A stretch of DNA of 21,660 bases from Caryophanales bacterium UBA6768 (lineage in GTDB: Bacteria > Bacillota > Bacilli > Bacillales_D > Amphibacillaceae). Made by a program: the position numbers and the translations under genes. How positions within the stretch are numbered: the stretch's first letter is position 1; every line of letters starts with the position of its first letter. Under the pieces are notes generated by a model. It was given only the letters and a program-made list of their open reading frames with translations. It made no database searches and was not told the origin of the DNA. Below are positions 1 through 8,626 of this stretch, piece after piece. Where the stretch lies: the NCBI GenBank assembly GCA_002453315.1, contig DKGO01000206.1, positions 1 to 21,660 of the forward strand. The letters are read 5' to 3'.

Positions 1-219
1 TGCATTACTAGACTCTATAATTTCAATATTTACATGTGGATTATCCTTCATATAATTCTCAACTACTTCTCTGGGGACATCCTTATGTCCAGGTGCAGCA
101 AAAACAAACAATGTTAAATCAATTTCTTCTTTTTCACTTGATCCTGAACCACCACATGCCGCGAGGACAACTACCGTTACTAACAACAAAAAGGTGAATA
201 CTCGAAAATTTTTCTTCAT
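1..219 (-). CDS. ABC transporter substrate-binding lipoprotein (N-terminal part)
   Basis: Only the first 73 codons are in the window; the gene runs off the left edge. The product starts MKKNFRVFTF, has a hydrophobic stretch and then the lipobox LAAC, so it should be exported and lipid-anchored at Cys22 on the outer face of the membrane. A short Gly/Ser/Glu linker follows, then the start of a mature domain (IDLTLFVFAAPGHKD) that resembles extracellular solute-binding proteins. An AGGGGG ribosome binding site sits 7-8 bases before the ATG. It lies 22 bp downstream of the deacylase gene in the same direction as the ABC ATPase gene, so it is probably the receptor of that transporter. The permease genes are presumably beyond the window. 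The substrate is unknown; the PotA-like ATPase fits the polyamine/opine class of importers. Confidence 0.75.
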   Translation of the reverse strand, partial: MKKNFRVFTFLLLVTVVVLAACGGSGSSEKEEIDLTLFVFAAPGHKDVPREVVENYMKDNPHVNIEIIESSNA

Positions 220-241
220 GAACTTTCCCCCTATATACCTT

Positions 242-1231
242 TTATTTAATTGGCGCTCCTAAAAACGCTAACATTTCTCCCGTGCCTACAGCCTGATTTC
301 CAAACAATGGATATCCAATGACTACCGCTTCTTCTGAACTTCTGAATTCTTGTACTAAATCACCGAAAGGATTTCTAATTTCTATAAAAACTTCATCTTT
401 TTGAACCATTTCCCCTGGGTCCTTCATAAAATGAACAATTCCCCCTCTGTCTGCAAAGAACTCCAGCCATTTTAATGGAGAAGGGATTGATGGCAAGTTA
501 GGATGTGATTCAATAGACCCATCTATCATTCCCAAAGTACGCATGACATTCAAAGTCCCTCTTACGCCAACTTTGACAGACTCCTTATCAATTCGTCTCC
601 ATACCCTTAACTCTACAGTAATTCCGTATATTCCTTTTCTCTCAGCAGCCGATATCATCGTTCCAGAACGGTGATCCATATTCGTTTCTCTCAACTCAAT
701 ACTTGGTAAACCAAATGCCTTTGCCAACTTTTGGGATGTTTCCCACGACTCATCAGTAATTCCACCTTTAACCGCTGAATGAAGAATAGTCGGGTCACAC
801 ATACAATGGAAATCGACTATATAATCTGACTTCAGTACAGCATGATCGAAAATATCCCTAGCTATTGATTCGGATAACCACCTATTTTTTTGTCCGGGAA
901 ACGAACGATTTAGATTCATCCCATCTTCTGGTGTCGTCCAACTAGATTCACGATAAGCAAACGGGTTACAAATTGGTAACGCAATAATTGTCCCCTTTAA
1001 CTCGTCAGGACTTACAATTTCTCTGCAAATCTTTCTTATTACTTCTGTACCAGTAATTTCGGGACCGTGAATCGTCGATGTAAGCAATAATGTAGGACCT
1101 TCTGTTTTTCCCTGAACTATTATTACTGGGATGTTTACGGGTGAACTATCCGACAACTCTGCAACTTTTAATTGACCAAATACTGTTTTCCCTTTTTCTG
1201 CTACCGCGGTTCCAACTTTTAATTCCTCCAT
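242..1231 (-). CDS. Aspartoacylase/succinylglutamate desuccinylase (AspA/AstE) family zinc deacylase
   Basis: A 329-residue protein of the M14-like AspA/AstE family, which removes acyl groups from N-acylated amino acids. Visible zinc ligands are His55 and Glu58 in the HGPE motif and His142 in DFHC. The substrate-binding NLNRSFPG motif (106-113) and a likely catalytic Glu207 in TVELR are present. The C-terminal 80 residues form the small beta-rich domain seen in bacterial members such as N-acetyl-diaminobutyrate deacetylase (DoeB). The length is normal. The start codon lies 3 bp after the ABC ATPase stop, and its GGAGG ribosome binding site overlaps the end of that gene, so the two are translationally coupled. 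This tight link suggests the transporter imports the acylated substrate. Whether the substrate is N-acetyl-diaminobutyrate, an acyl-glutamate or something else cannot be told. No signal peptide, so it is cytoplasmic. Confidence 0.85.
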   Translation of the reverse strand: MEELKVGTAVAEKGKTVFGQLKVAELSDSSPVNIPVIIVQGKTEGPTLLLTSTIHGPEITGTEVIRKICREIVSPDELKGTIIALPICNPFAYRESSWTTPEDGMNLNRSFPGQKNRWLSESIARDIFDHAVLKSDYIVDFHCMCDPTILHSAVKGGITDESWETSQKLAKAFGLPSIELRETNMDHRSGTMISAAERKGIYGITVELRVWRRIDKESVKVGVRGTLNVMRTLGMIDGSIESHPNLPSIPSPLKWLEFFADRGGIVHFMKDPGEMVQKDEVFIEIRNPFGDLVQEFRSSEEAVVIGYPLFGNQAVGTGEMLAFLGAPIK

Positions 1232-1234
1232 TGC

Positions 1235-2362
1235 TTAATTACCTCCATTTTTCCTTAAAACTATTGTTTTATCCTTATACCAAGAAATTTTCACTTTGTC
1301 ATTTAAGTTTAGTCTTTTTCCACTATACCCATTCATAATTCGGGAGCTAATTTCTTGTGCTGAATCGTGTCCGGTTATACTTACTCTATATTCGGTATAA
1401 GACCCTTGGTAAATAATCTCTTCTACTGTTCCATTAAATACGTTGTCCGCATTTGACCCATTTTCATCTAATAAAGTATGTTCTAAACGAATACTAACAT
1501 CAACTGTCTCACCAACTTTCACTTCTTTTCTTGAAACACCTGTTATTTCAACACCAGTGGCAGTACGAACTTTAGCTACGTCTCCATTTACGTATGTTAC
1601 TTTGCCTTGAAGCAAATTTGTGTCTCCTATAAAATTTGCGACGAAACTATTTTCAGGAACTTCATAAATTTCTTTCGGAGAGCTCACTTGCATAATTTCA
1701 CCCTGATTCATGATTGCTATTTTATCCGACATTGTTAGTGCCTCACTTTGATCATGAGTTACATATATAAATGTTGTACCAACTGTCTCTTGTATCCTTT
1801 TAAGTTCGACTTGCATTTGAAGTCTTAACTGTAAATCAAGTGCCCCAAGTGGCTCATCTAACAAAAGTACATCCGGTTCATTTACTAATGCTCTTGCAAT
1901 AGCCACACGCTGTTGTTGCCCACCACTCAATTCATCGATTCTTCTATTACCGTAATCACTCAATTGAATTAATTCTAAAGCATCGGATATTTCCTTAGTT
2001 ATTTCATCTTTTTTTAGTTTTTTTATTTTTAAACCGAATCCTATATTTTCTGAAACAGTAAGATGCGGAAAGAGAGCAAGTCTTTGAAATACCATGTTTG
2101 TTGGACGACGGTTTGCCGCTATATGATTCATTAACTTTCCTTTTATAAAAATTTCACCCTTATCCGGTTGTACAAAACCAGCTAGCGCTCTTAGTGTTGT
2201 AGATTTTCCGCAGCCACTAGGTCCTAACAAGGAAAAAAACTGACCTTTTTCAACTTGGAATGAAACATTTTTTACAGCAACCATATTATTGAACTTCTTA
2301 ACAATATTTTCAACGCTTACATCGTATTTCGAATCATGATATATTGTACTGGCTTTATTCAT
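1235..2362 (-). CDS. ABC transporter ATP-binding protein, PotA-like with TOBE domain
   Basis: This 375-residue protein powers an importer. Motifs in order are Walker A GPSGCGKST (47-55), Q-loop VFQRLALFPH (Gln93), signature LSGGQ (145-149), Walker B LLLDE (166-170), D-loop and switch His203 in THDQ. A C-terminal extension of about 130 residues matches the TOBE domain of the PotA/polyamine-opine branch. The reading frame continues upstream to a GTG at 2377, but the best ribosome binding site (AGAGGTGA) overlaps that codon, so I prefer the ATG at 2362, about 11 bases downstream of it. It is the first gene of an operon with the deacylase and the binding protein. An IS3 remnant lies upstream, between it and the aminotransferase gene. 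The cognate permeases are not in the window. The family assignment is firm; the substrate is not. Confidence 0.9.
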   Translation of the reverse strand: MNKASTIYHDSKYDVSVENIVKKFNNMVAVKNVSFQVEKGQFFSLLGPSGCGKSTTLRALAGFVQPDKGEIFIKGKLMNHIAANRRPTNMVFQRLALFPHLTVSENIGFGLKIKKLKKDEITKEISDALELIQLSDYGNRRIDELSGGQQQRVAIARALVNEPDVLLLDEPLGALDLQLRLQMQVELKRIQETVGTTFIYVTHDQSEALTMSDKIAIMNQGEIMQVSSPKEIYEVPENSFVANFIGDTNLLQGKVTYVNGDVAKVRTATGVEITGVSRKEVKVGETVDVSIRLEHTLLDENGSNADNVFNGTVEEIIYQGSYTEYRVSITGHDSAQEISSRIMNGYSGKRLNLNDKVKISWYKDKTIVLRKNGGN

Positions 2363-2525
2363 TTTTAAAAATTTCACCTCTTTTCTTTCTTATTGAGAAA
2401 ATAAGATTAGACGATTATTTGACAGTTAATAAATAGTATTCTGACTGGATAGGTTATTCCTTTTCGGACAAATCCGTTAAGGTCACATGGAGTTGATTCA
2501 AATACTTCTTATGAGAATCAGCGAT

Positions 2526-3109
2526 GACTAAAAAAAAATTAGTCCAACTTCATGATCTAGGAAAACCTAGGGCTAAAATTATCAAAAAATACGCTTCCTA
2601 TTCCTACACCTTCTACATTTGGTAATTGGGTTCTCTCGTCAGTAGAATCATTCTGGCCATTTGAAGAAAAGGACAATCAAAACCCGAACAGAAGGAGATA
2701 TTGGAGTTTTGTAAAGAAAACCAAAGACTAGAAATGGAAAATGACATTTTAAAGGTAGCTATGAACCTTAACAATATTCAAAAATAACCCTGTATAAGCA
2801 GTGTGCAAGTCCTACAACCTCCAAAAAGAATCTATGGTCAAAGAAAAACAAAAATAGAACTTGAAAAACTCGAATGGATAGTATCACGCTCTAAATGCTT
2901 TTCGGTTTAAACGATCCTTTAGTGAAAAGAGCCCTTACTAAGATAATTCCGCCTCTGAGAGAAGCAATGTTTAAAACAATCGAGGCAAAATTTATCAACG
3001 AAACCCACTTTCCTAATCAACAAGTACTTGACCTTGAACTTTTAATTATGTTAATTGGTTTAACAATGTTCGGAAAAATAGATCACTTATTTATTTAACA
3101 ACCTACTAA
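2526..3109 (+). pseudogene. Scrambled IS3-family transposase remnant (OrfA plus both ends of OrfB)
   Basis: Reading three frames together recovers parts of an IS3-family (IS150-like) transposase. From 2526 comes MTKKKLVQLHDLGKP, like the OrfA helix-turn-helix start. Near 2610 in another frame is TPSTFGNWV. From about 2697 to 2787 comes ENQRLEMENDILK, the OrfA leucine zipper, ending in a stop. From about 2832 comes RIYGQRKTKIELEKLEW, the start of OrfB. After an internal deletion, from about 2908, the DDE C-terminal part appears as SFSEKSPY, then a stop codon, then DNSASE carrying the catalytic Glu. It continues as MFKTIEAKFINETHF and, after one more frameshift, YVNWFNNVRKNRSL, ending at the stop codon at 3107-3109. 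The central OrfB region with the first two catalytic Asp residues is missing. Frameshifts and stops show it is dead. The short open frame 2895-3098 is part of this wreck, not a gene. No terminal inverted repeats were recognised. Confidence 0.85.
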
Positions 3110-3219
3110 ATACAAATTGAAATGCCTTTAAAAATTTCTCCAGTCTAGTGTTGATACTCCAGACCATTTATTCGAACGCCTAAATTATTTGTTATTTCAT
3201 TAGTTTTTACTAAATATAT

Positions 3220-4530
3220 CTAATTAGACTTTTCTCCAATCTCTCTTAGCGCTACATCAAATTTATTTCCTAAATCCTTTATCTGCTCATCACTGTGTGA
3301 CATTGAAATCGCATGGTGATGTAATGGATTTCCAGATACAACAACGCCTTGGGAAATTAGACTATTGATAAATATATTATAATTTTTCGCATTTGTTGTT
3401 GCAGCCGAACGATAATCATATATTTCCTCTTTTGTAAAATATGGATGGAAGTGACCTGCCTTACCTGCTAAAAATGCATCTACACCATATTTTTTAGCAC
3501 TTTCATCAAACGACTTCTGTAATTGAACTGTATGTTTATTCAATTGTTCAATTACATTTTCAGTTTTAAGAATTTGCAATGTAGCCTCAGCAGCCGCGAG
3601 GGAGATAGCGTGCCCATTATATGTTCCATTAAAATTAGTTGAACCACCTCCACCAAATTCCTTCATAATTTCTGGCTTTCCAGCGAGCACCGCTAACGGA
3701 AATCCATTACTTATTGCTTTTCCTAGCATGATTAAATCTGGCTTCACATCATAAAAGCTTTGTGCACCACCAAGAGATAATCTAAATCCAGTAAGCAATT
3801 CATCAAATATTAAGATAATTCCGTGTTTATCTGTTACTTTCCTAAGTGATTCTAGGTATTCTCTCGTTGGTGGAACATAACCTATATCTATTAATGCTGG
3901 CTCTAAAATTACTGCAGCCAATTCGTCTTTATTTTCTTCTATTATTCTAACTGAGTTCTGTATATCGTTAAATGGAATGACAACAGTGTTATCGACTGCA
4001 TTTCGTAATAAGCCTTTTGTTCCAGGGACTGATTTCGGTGAATCTATCTCCCCTACCTTACTTAAATCTGGCCATATACTTACACTAACTGCATCGCTCC
4101 ATCCGTGATATGAACCTTCGACTTTCGCTATTTTCTCTTTGCCCGTAATAGCACGGGAAACCCTTAAGGTGTGTAAAGATGCTTCAGTTCCTGTATTCGT
4201 AAATCTAAGTCTGATCCCACCACCCATAAAATCACATATTTGCTCTGCCACTTTTACAGATAATTCTGTTTCAAAACCTAAAGTTATGCCATTCTTTAGA
4301 GCCTTCTGAACATTTTCAGAAACTTTTTCATTACCGTGCCCTAAAATAATTGAACCAAAACCCATGACACAATCTAAATATTCATTACCATCTACATCCC
4401 ATACTTGAGCACCTTTTGCTTTTTCATAATACAAAGGATGCGGGGAACGAATTCTTGCATTCGAGTGCACTCCAGAAGGAACTACTTTGGCTGCTCTTGT
4501 GTAAAGATCCTGTGACTTTGTAAAATTCAT
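3220..4530 (-). CDS. Class-III PLP aminotransferase, glutamate-1-semialdehyde aminomutase-like
   Basis: The 436-residue protein has the fold-type I, class-III aminotransferase pattern. The cofactor-phosphate loop is NTGTEAS (112-118), Tyr141-His142-Gly143 stacks on the PLP ring, Asp243 in FDELLTGFR contacts the pyridine nitrogen, and the Schiff-base Lys271 sits in LGKAISNGFP. The closest family by sequence is glutamate-1-semialdehyde 2,1-aminomutase (HemL), but many such paralogs are ordinary transaminases, and the setting here (beside a transporter and a deacylase, not haem genes) suggests catabolism. A plausible job is removing or moving the amino group of the amino acid freed by the deacylase; that is inference. 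The ribosome binding site AAAGGTAGG lies just upstream of ATG 4530. It is monocistronic in this window and flanked on both sides by IS3-family remnants. No clear terminator was seen downstream. Confidence 0.85.
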   Translation of the reverse strand: MNFTKSQDLYTRAAKVVPSGVHSNARIRSPHPLYYEKAKGAQVWDVDGNEYLDCVMGFGSIILGHGNEKVSENVQKALKNGITLGFETELSVKVAEQICDFMGGGIRLRFTNTGTEASLHTLRVSRAITGKEKIAKVEGSYHGWSDAVSVSIWPDLSKVGEIDSPKSVPGTKGLLRNAVDNTVVIPFNDIQNSVRIIEENKDELAAVILEPALIDIGYVPPTREYLESLRKVTDKHGIILIFDELLTGFRLSLGGAQSFYDVKPDLIMLGKAISNGFPLAVLAGKPEIMKEFGGGGSTNFNGTYNGHAISLAAAEATLQILKTENVIEQLNKHTVQLQKSFDESAKKYGVDAFLAGKAGHFHPYFTKEEIYDYRSAATTNAKNYNIFINSLISQGVVVSGNPLHHHAISMSHSDEQIKDLGNKFDVALREIGEKSN

Positions 4531-5159
4531 GTTTTCCTACCTTTCATTTTTTTGACATAAAATCGATTACTCTGTAACAGATCAACTGCATATCCACAAT
4601 ATAATTTGTATATTTAAATGATTGCATTGCGATAATTTATAGAAGTTTTCACTTTATCACATTTTTTTGAATACGCCATCATTCAATCAATCACAAAGCA
4701 TATATGCAATATTACAACTATTAAGAAGTTTTAGATCTGCTTAAAATAATCACAGAAAATTTAAGTATTACTTTAATTATAATTAAAATTACACTGTTGT
4801 CAAATTATTTTAATTTTTTTTAAGTGGTACTAAAGTGGACAGCTATTTTTAAAATTAATATTGTATGGCATTTATTTTAAATACCCAGGATTTAGGTATT
4901 CACTATTCCCACATGAAAAATTAAAAATTACCACATGAAATAATAGACCATCAATTAATATCCCTGAAAATTGAACTTTCATTAACAAATGTTTTAACTT
5001 AAGCAGGAGAAAGAAGTTTTAAAAAAGTCTATGGCCATATTCTCCAAAAAATAGATGACGCTAAAATCATTGACTTTAAAGACCATTATCCAGTATAAAT
5101 ATTATGCAAAACTCTAGATATGCTAACGTATTATCAATCGTTAAATAAAACATTGTCAA
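4531..5159. other. Gene-poor AT-rich spacer upstream of the aminotransferase gene
   Basis: About 630 bases of very AT-rich DNA with no convincing gene. It holds a perfect 16-bp palindrome (TTTAATTATAATTAAA, 4772-4787), which could be an operator but is also easy to get by chance at this base composition. A plus-strand open stretch at about 5004-5098 reads RSFKKVYGHILQKIDD and ends KDHYPV. It may be another decayed piece of the IS3-family OrfB that continues to the right, since OrfB proteins often have a similar H-x-P-V segment before the catalytic domain, but the match is too weak to call. The promoter of the aminotransferase gene should lie here; no convincing -35/-10 pair was found. Confidence 0.5.
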
Positions 5160-5345
5160 TTTGTAATTGGTAACCTATAAATTCCCATTTCCACAACAGA
5201 TTTAGTGATTAATGCATTAAACATTGCTTCTCTTATACAAAGACCGGGAAAAGAACTTGTTTTCCATTCTAATCTTGGCACTCAATACACCATTGAAGAT
5301 TTAATTGACATATGTCAACCTTTACATCTTGCTTTAATTGTTTAA
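5160..5345 (+). pseudogene. IS3-family OrfB fragment (central catalytic region)
   Basis: In one plus-strand frame, interrupted by a single stop near the start, the translation reads FVIGNL, stop, IPIS, TTDLVINALNIA, RPGKELVFHSNLGTQY and then TIEDLIDI before a stop at 5343-5345. This matches the middle of IS3-family OrfB, where the usual HSDxGxQY motif holds the second catalytic Asp. Here that Asp is replaced by Asn (HSNLGTQY), a further sign of decay. No N- or C-terminal OrfB part is attached. It lies beside, and slightly overlaps, the recombinase remnant on the other strand. It represents exactly the region that is missing from the other IS3 remnant at 2526-3109. Confidence 0.8.
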
Positions 5346-5625
5346 TCTTTAACGCCAGATTATCTTTGATTATTTTTTCTTCCTTACAATAATTTAAAAA
5401 TGCCGTATTCGTAGTAACCGCGTATTAATCTTTCCTGCCGGGGTTCCCTCGCTCTTAACATTCGCTAAAATATTTCTTTATTAATTTCGTTGTTATATCC
5501 TCAACATTAGTTACATCGTGTTTTAAACAGTAATCAATAACGTTTCCTGTTATTTGCCTATGGTTGCTAGCTTCCGATGAATTGTTTAATTCTCTTTCTA
5601 CGATGTAATCTTGAATTGTAAATCG
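5305..5625 (-). pseudogene. Tyrosine recombinase/phage-type integrase remnant (SAM-like N-terminal domain)
   Basis: The minus strand from 5625 to 5455 is open for 56 codons. It includes RFTIQDYIVEREL, then NVIDYCLKHDV and NVEDITTKLIKKYFSEC before a stop. After a short disturbed stretch that reads KINTRLLRIRHF in another frame, the first frame resumes as FLNYCKEEKIIKDN, LALKIKQLKQDVK and VDI, up to about 5305. The pattern of helices, with the [E]DIT...LIKKY segment and the NYC-EE-II-DNPAL-like segment, is typical of the core-binding N-terminal domain of XerC/D-like tyrosine recombinases. The catalytic R-H-R-Y domain is absent; the frame runs into the IS3 fragment instead. It lies in the same direction as groEL and just past its terminator. 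It is probably a relic of an integrated element at the groEL 3' end. Confidence 0.7.
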
Positions 5626-5632
5626 TAATAAC

Positions 5633-5680
5633 AAAAAAATCCTTCTCCCATTATTCCGTTAAGAATAACGAGAAGAAGGA
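5633..5680 (-). terminator. Rho-independent terminator of groES-groEL
   Basis: Read on the minus strand, TCCTTCTTCTCG...TTATTC pairs with GAATAA...AGAAGGA around a short loop: a 7-bp outer stem, a small internal mismatch and a 6-bp inner stem. Seven T residues follow directly. It sits 57 bases after the groEL stop codon. Confidence 0.9.
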
Positions 5681-5736
5681 CTTCTCAATAGACCTAATTT
5701 ACGATATATACTCTTCTTAAAATTCACCGCTTTTAC

Positions 5737-7380
<1,644 letters not shown>

Positions 7381-7446
7381 TTAATGTACCTCCTTAAGGA
7401 TATAAAAACTTTTTTTAAAAAATTCATTATTTATATTGTTTTTGCA

Positions 7447-7728
7447 TTATTGTACAACCGCTAAAATATCACTTTCACGCAAAATTAAATATTCTTTCTC
7501 TTGATATTTTACCTCTGTACCTGCAAATTTAGAAAAAATAACGTGGTCATGTTCTTTCACTTCTAATGCTACTTTCTTTCCATCAACAATCGAACCAGAA
7601 CCAACCGCAATTACTTTTCCTTCTTGTGGTTTCTCCTTCGCAGAATCTGGTAAAACGATACCACTTGCTGTTTTCTCCTCCTGCTCCACAAGTTTAATGA
7701 CGACACGATCTCCTAATGGCTTAATCAT
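7447..7728 (-). CDS. groES: Co-chaperonin GroES (Hsp10)
   Basis: The 93-residue protein forms the heptameric lid of the GroEL chamber. It starts [12 protein letters not shown] and has the mobile-loop region around [14 protein letters not shown] (residues 17-30) that binds GroEL, and the conserved GKVIAVGSG turn. The ribosome binding site GGGAGG is 9 bases before the ATG. It is the first gene of the groES-groEL operon, with a CIRCE operator and a sigma-A-type promoter directly upstream. Its length is normal for Bacillus. Confidence 0.99.
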   Translation of the reverse strand: MIKPLGDRVVIKLVEQEEKTASGIVLPDSAKEKPQEGKVIAVGSGSIVDGKKVALEVKEHDHVIFSKFAGTEVKYQEKEYLILRESDILAVVQ

Positions 7729-7768
7729 GTACTAATACCTCCCTATTCTCCATCAATATTTTTCTTTA

Positions 7769-7795
7769 TTAGCACTCTTTCGTTATGAGTGCTAA
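7769..7795 (-). promoter_or_regulatory. CIRCE operator (HrcA binding site)
   Basis: A perfect inverted repeat, TTAGCACTC, nine bases, GAGTGCTAA, which is the full consensus of the HrcA-binding CIRCE element. It lies 40 bp before the groES start codon and just after the promoter -10 box, so HrcA bound here would block transcription of groES-groEL in unstressed cells. Confidence 0.98.
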
Positions 7796-7806
7796 TGCCA
7801 ATTATT

Positions 7807-7835
7807 ATGATAAATAATTACGGAAGAAATTGCAA
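7807..7835 (-). promoter_or_regulatory. Sigma-A-type promoter of groES-groEL
   Basis: On the minus strand TTGCAA (7830-7835) and TATCAT (7807-7812) are separated by exactly 17 bases. Transcription would begin at or just inside the CIRCE, the arrangement known for groESL in Bacillus. Confidence 0.8.
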
Positions 7836-7848
7836 GAAATTGCTCCTT

Positions 7849-7911
7849 AAAAAAATAAATAACCTGATAACAATGGATGATAATCTATCCCACCACTATG
7901 TTTCAGGTTAT
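7849..7911 (-). terminator. Terminator of luxS
   Basis: On the minus strand ATAACCTGA (7903-7911) pairs with TCAGGTTAT (7859-7867) across a 35-base loop, followed by a TTATTTTTTT tail. It is 20 bases past the luxS stop codon and just upstream of the groES promoter. The loop is long, so some inner pairing is likely. Confidence 0.7.
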
Positions 7912-7930
7912 CTTTTGATTAATCATACAG

Positions 7931-8392
7931 TTAAAAAACTTCATGCCAAACCGACTTTTTATCTAACATTTTTTTCGCTAGCTCCTGTGCACCTTCCAAA
8001 CTATGACTAGCTGCCCAGCCACATTGGACTTCATTACAAGCAGGAACTTCTTTGGCATTTAACACATCTTGTAAAGTCTTTTCTACTAAATTCGTGATGT
8101 CATCATAATCATCATGATTAATGACAGACAAATAAAATCCCGTTTGGCATCCCATCGGGCTAATATCGACAATTTTATCGGAATGATTTCGGCTAAACTC
8201 TGCCATCATATGTTCTAAGGAGTGAATGGATGGCATGTCCATATGTTCTTTATTTGGTTGGGTGAAACGAAGGTCGTATTTATAAATTTCATCGCCATTT
8301 TTCCCGGAACTCGTTCCTGCTAATCGGATAAATGGAGCCTTCACTTTTGTATGGTCTAAATTAAAGCTTTCCACATTCATCTTTTTACTCAC
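7931..8392 (-). CDS. luxS: S-ribosylhomocysteine lyase LuxS
   Basis: LuxS splits S-ribosylhomocysteine into homocysteine and the precursor of autoinducer-2, closing the activated methyl cycle. The 153-residue protein has the metal ligands His57 and His61 in HSLEH, Cys124 in QCGW, the catalytic Cys82 in MGCQTG and the catalytic Glu60. I place the start at GTG 8392, because AAAGGAG lies 8 bases before it; a TTG at 8410 is in frame, but the ribosome binding site would then be inside the gene. The gene is preceded by its own promoter and followed by a terminator, so it is monocistronic. In B. subtilis luxS is elsewhere on the chromosome; here it has been placed between groES and ydiL. Confidence 0.97.
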   Translation of the reverse strand: MSKKMNVESFNLDHTKVKAPFIRLAGTSSGKNGDEIYKYDLRFTQPNKEHMDMPSIHSLEHMMAEFSRNHSDKIVDISPMGCQTGFYLSVINHDDYDDITNLVEKTLQDVLNAKEVPACNEVQCGWAASHSLEGAQELAKKMLDKKSVWHEVF

Positions 8393-8424
8393 GCTTATTA
8401 CTCCTTTCAACCCTAAAAATAATC

Positions 8425-8437
8425 AGGATTAAATCCT
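8425..8437. promoter_or_regulatory. 13-bp perfect palindrome in the luxS leader
   Basis: AGGATT, one base, AATCCT. It sits 9-21 bases downstream of the luxS -10 box, where a bound repressor would block transcription, and 32 bases before the start codon. The binding protein is not known; it could also be a small hairpin in the mRNA. Confidence 0.4.
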
Positions 8438-8445
8438 TTATCTTC

Positions 8446-8475
8446 ATTATATAGTTCATTCATCATAATATCCAA
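8446..8475 (-). promoter_or_regulatory. Promoter of luxS
   Basis: On the minus strand a perfect TATAAT (8446-8451) is preceded by TTGGAT (8470-8475) with an 18-base spacer. The transcript would start near 8439, close to the 13-bp palindrome. Confidence 0.65.
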
Positions 8476-8564
8476 CGAAGCATTTTTCAAAAATAAAAAT
8501 GTTCTACCTTAATTCAACAGAAATTACCGTGTACCAAAAAAATTATAAATAAAATTTTTCAAAA

Positions 8565-8593
8565 CTTACATATAGTTGGTAGTATGGTATGAT
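8565..8593 (+). promoter_or_regulatory. Possible promoter of ydiL-ydiK
   Basis: TATGAT (8588-8593) is preceded at 17 bases by CTTACA (8565-8570), a four-of-six match to the -35 consensus. It would yield a short leader ending at the ribosome binding site before ATG 8627. Confidence 0.45.
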
Positions 8594-8626
8594 AATATTA
8601 TTGCCGGAATTAAAAGGAGTTTTCAC

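Noticed and set aside
2895..3098. Open frame of 67 codons on the plus strand
   Set aside because: Its second half matches the C-terminal part of IS3-family OrfB (MFKTIEAKFINETHF), with frameshifts on both sides, so it is part of a pseudogene.
4595..4603. ATATCCACA upstream of the aminotransferase gene as a DnaA box
   Set aside because: It is a single copy with a mismatch in the first base and has no partner nearby.
4772..4787. Perfect 16-bp palindrome upstream of the aminotransferase gene as an operator
   Set aside because: It is made only of A and T in very AT-rich DNA, where such palindromes arise by chance, and no promoter could be placed beside it.
5305..5318. Perfect palindrome TTGACATATGTCAA as a recombination or regulatory site
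   Set aside because: It lies exactly at the meeting point of two pseudogene fragments, and each half can be explained by the coding remnants; no second copy was seen.
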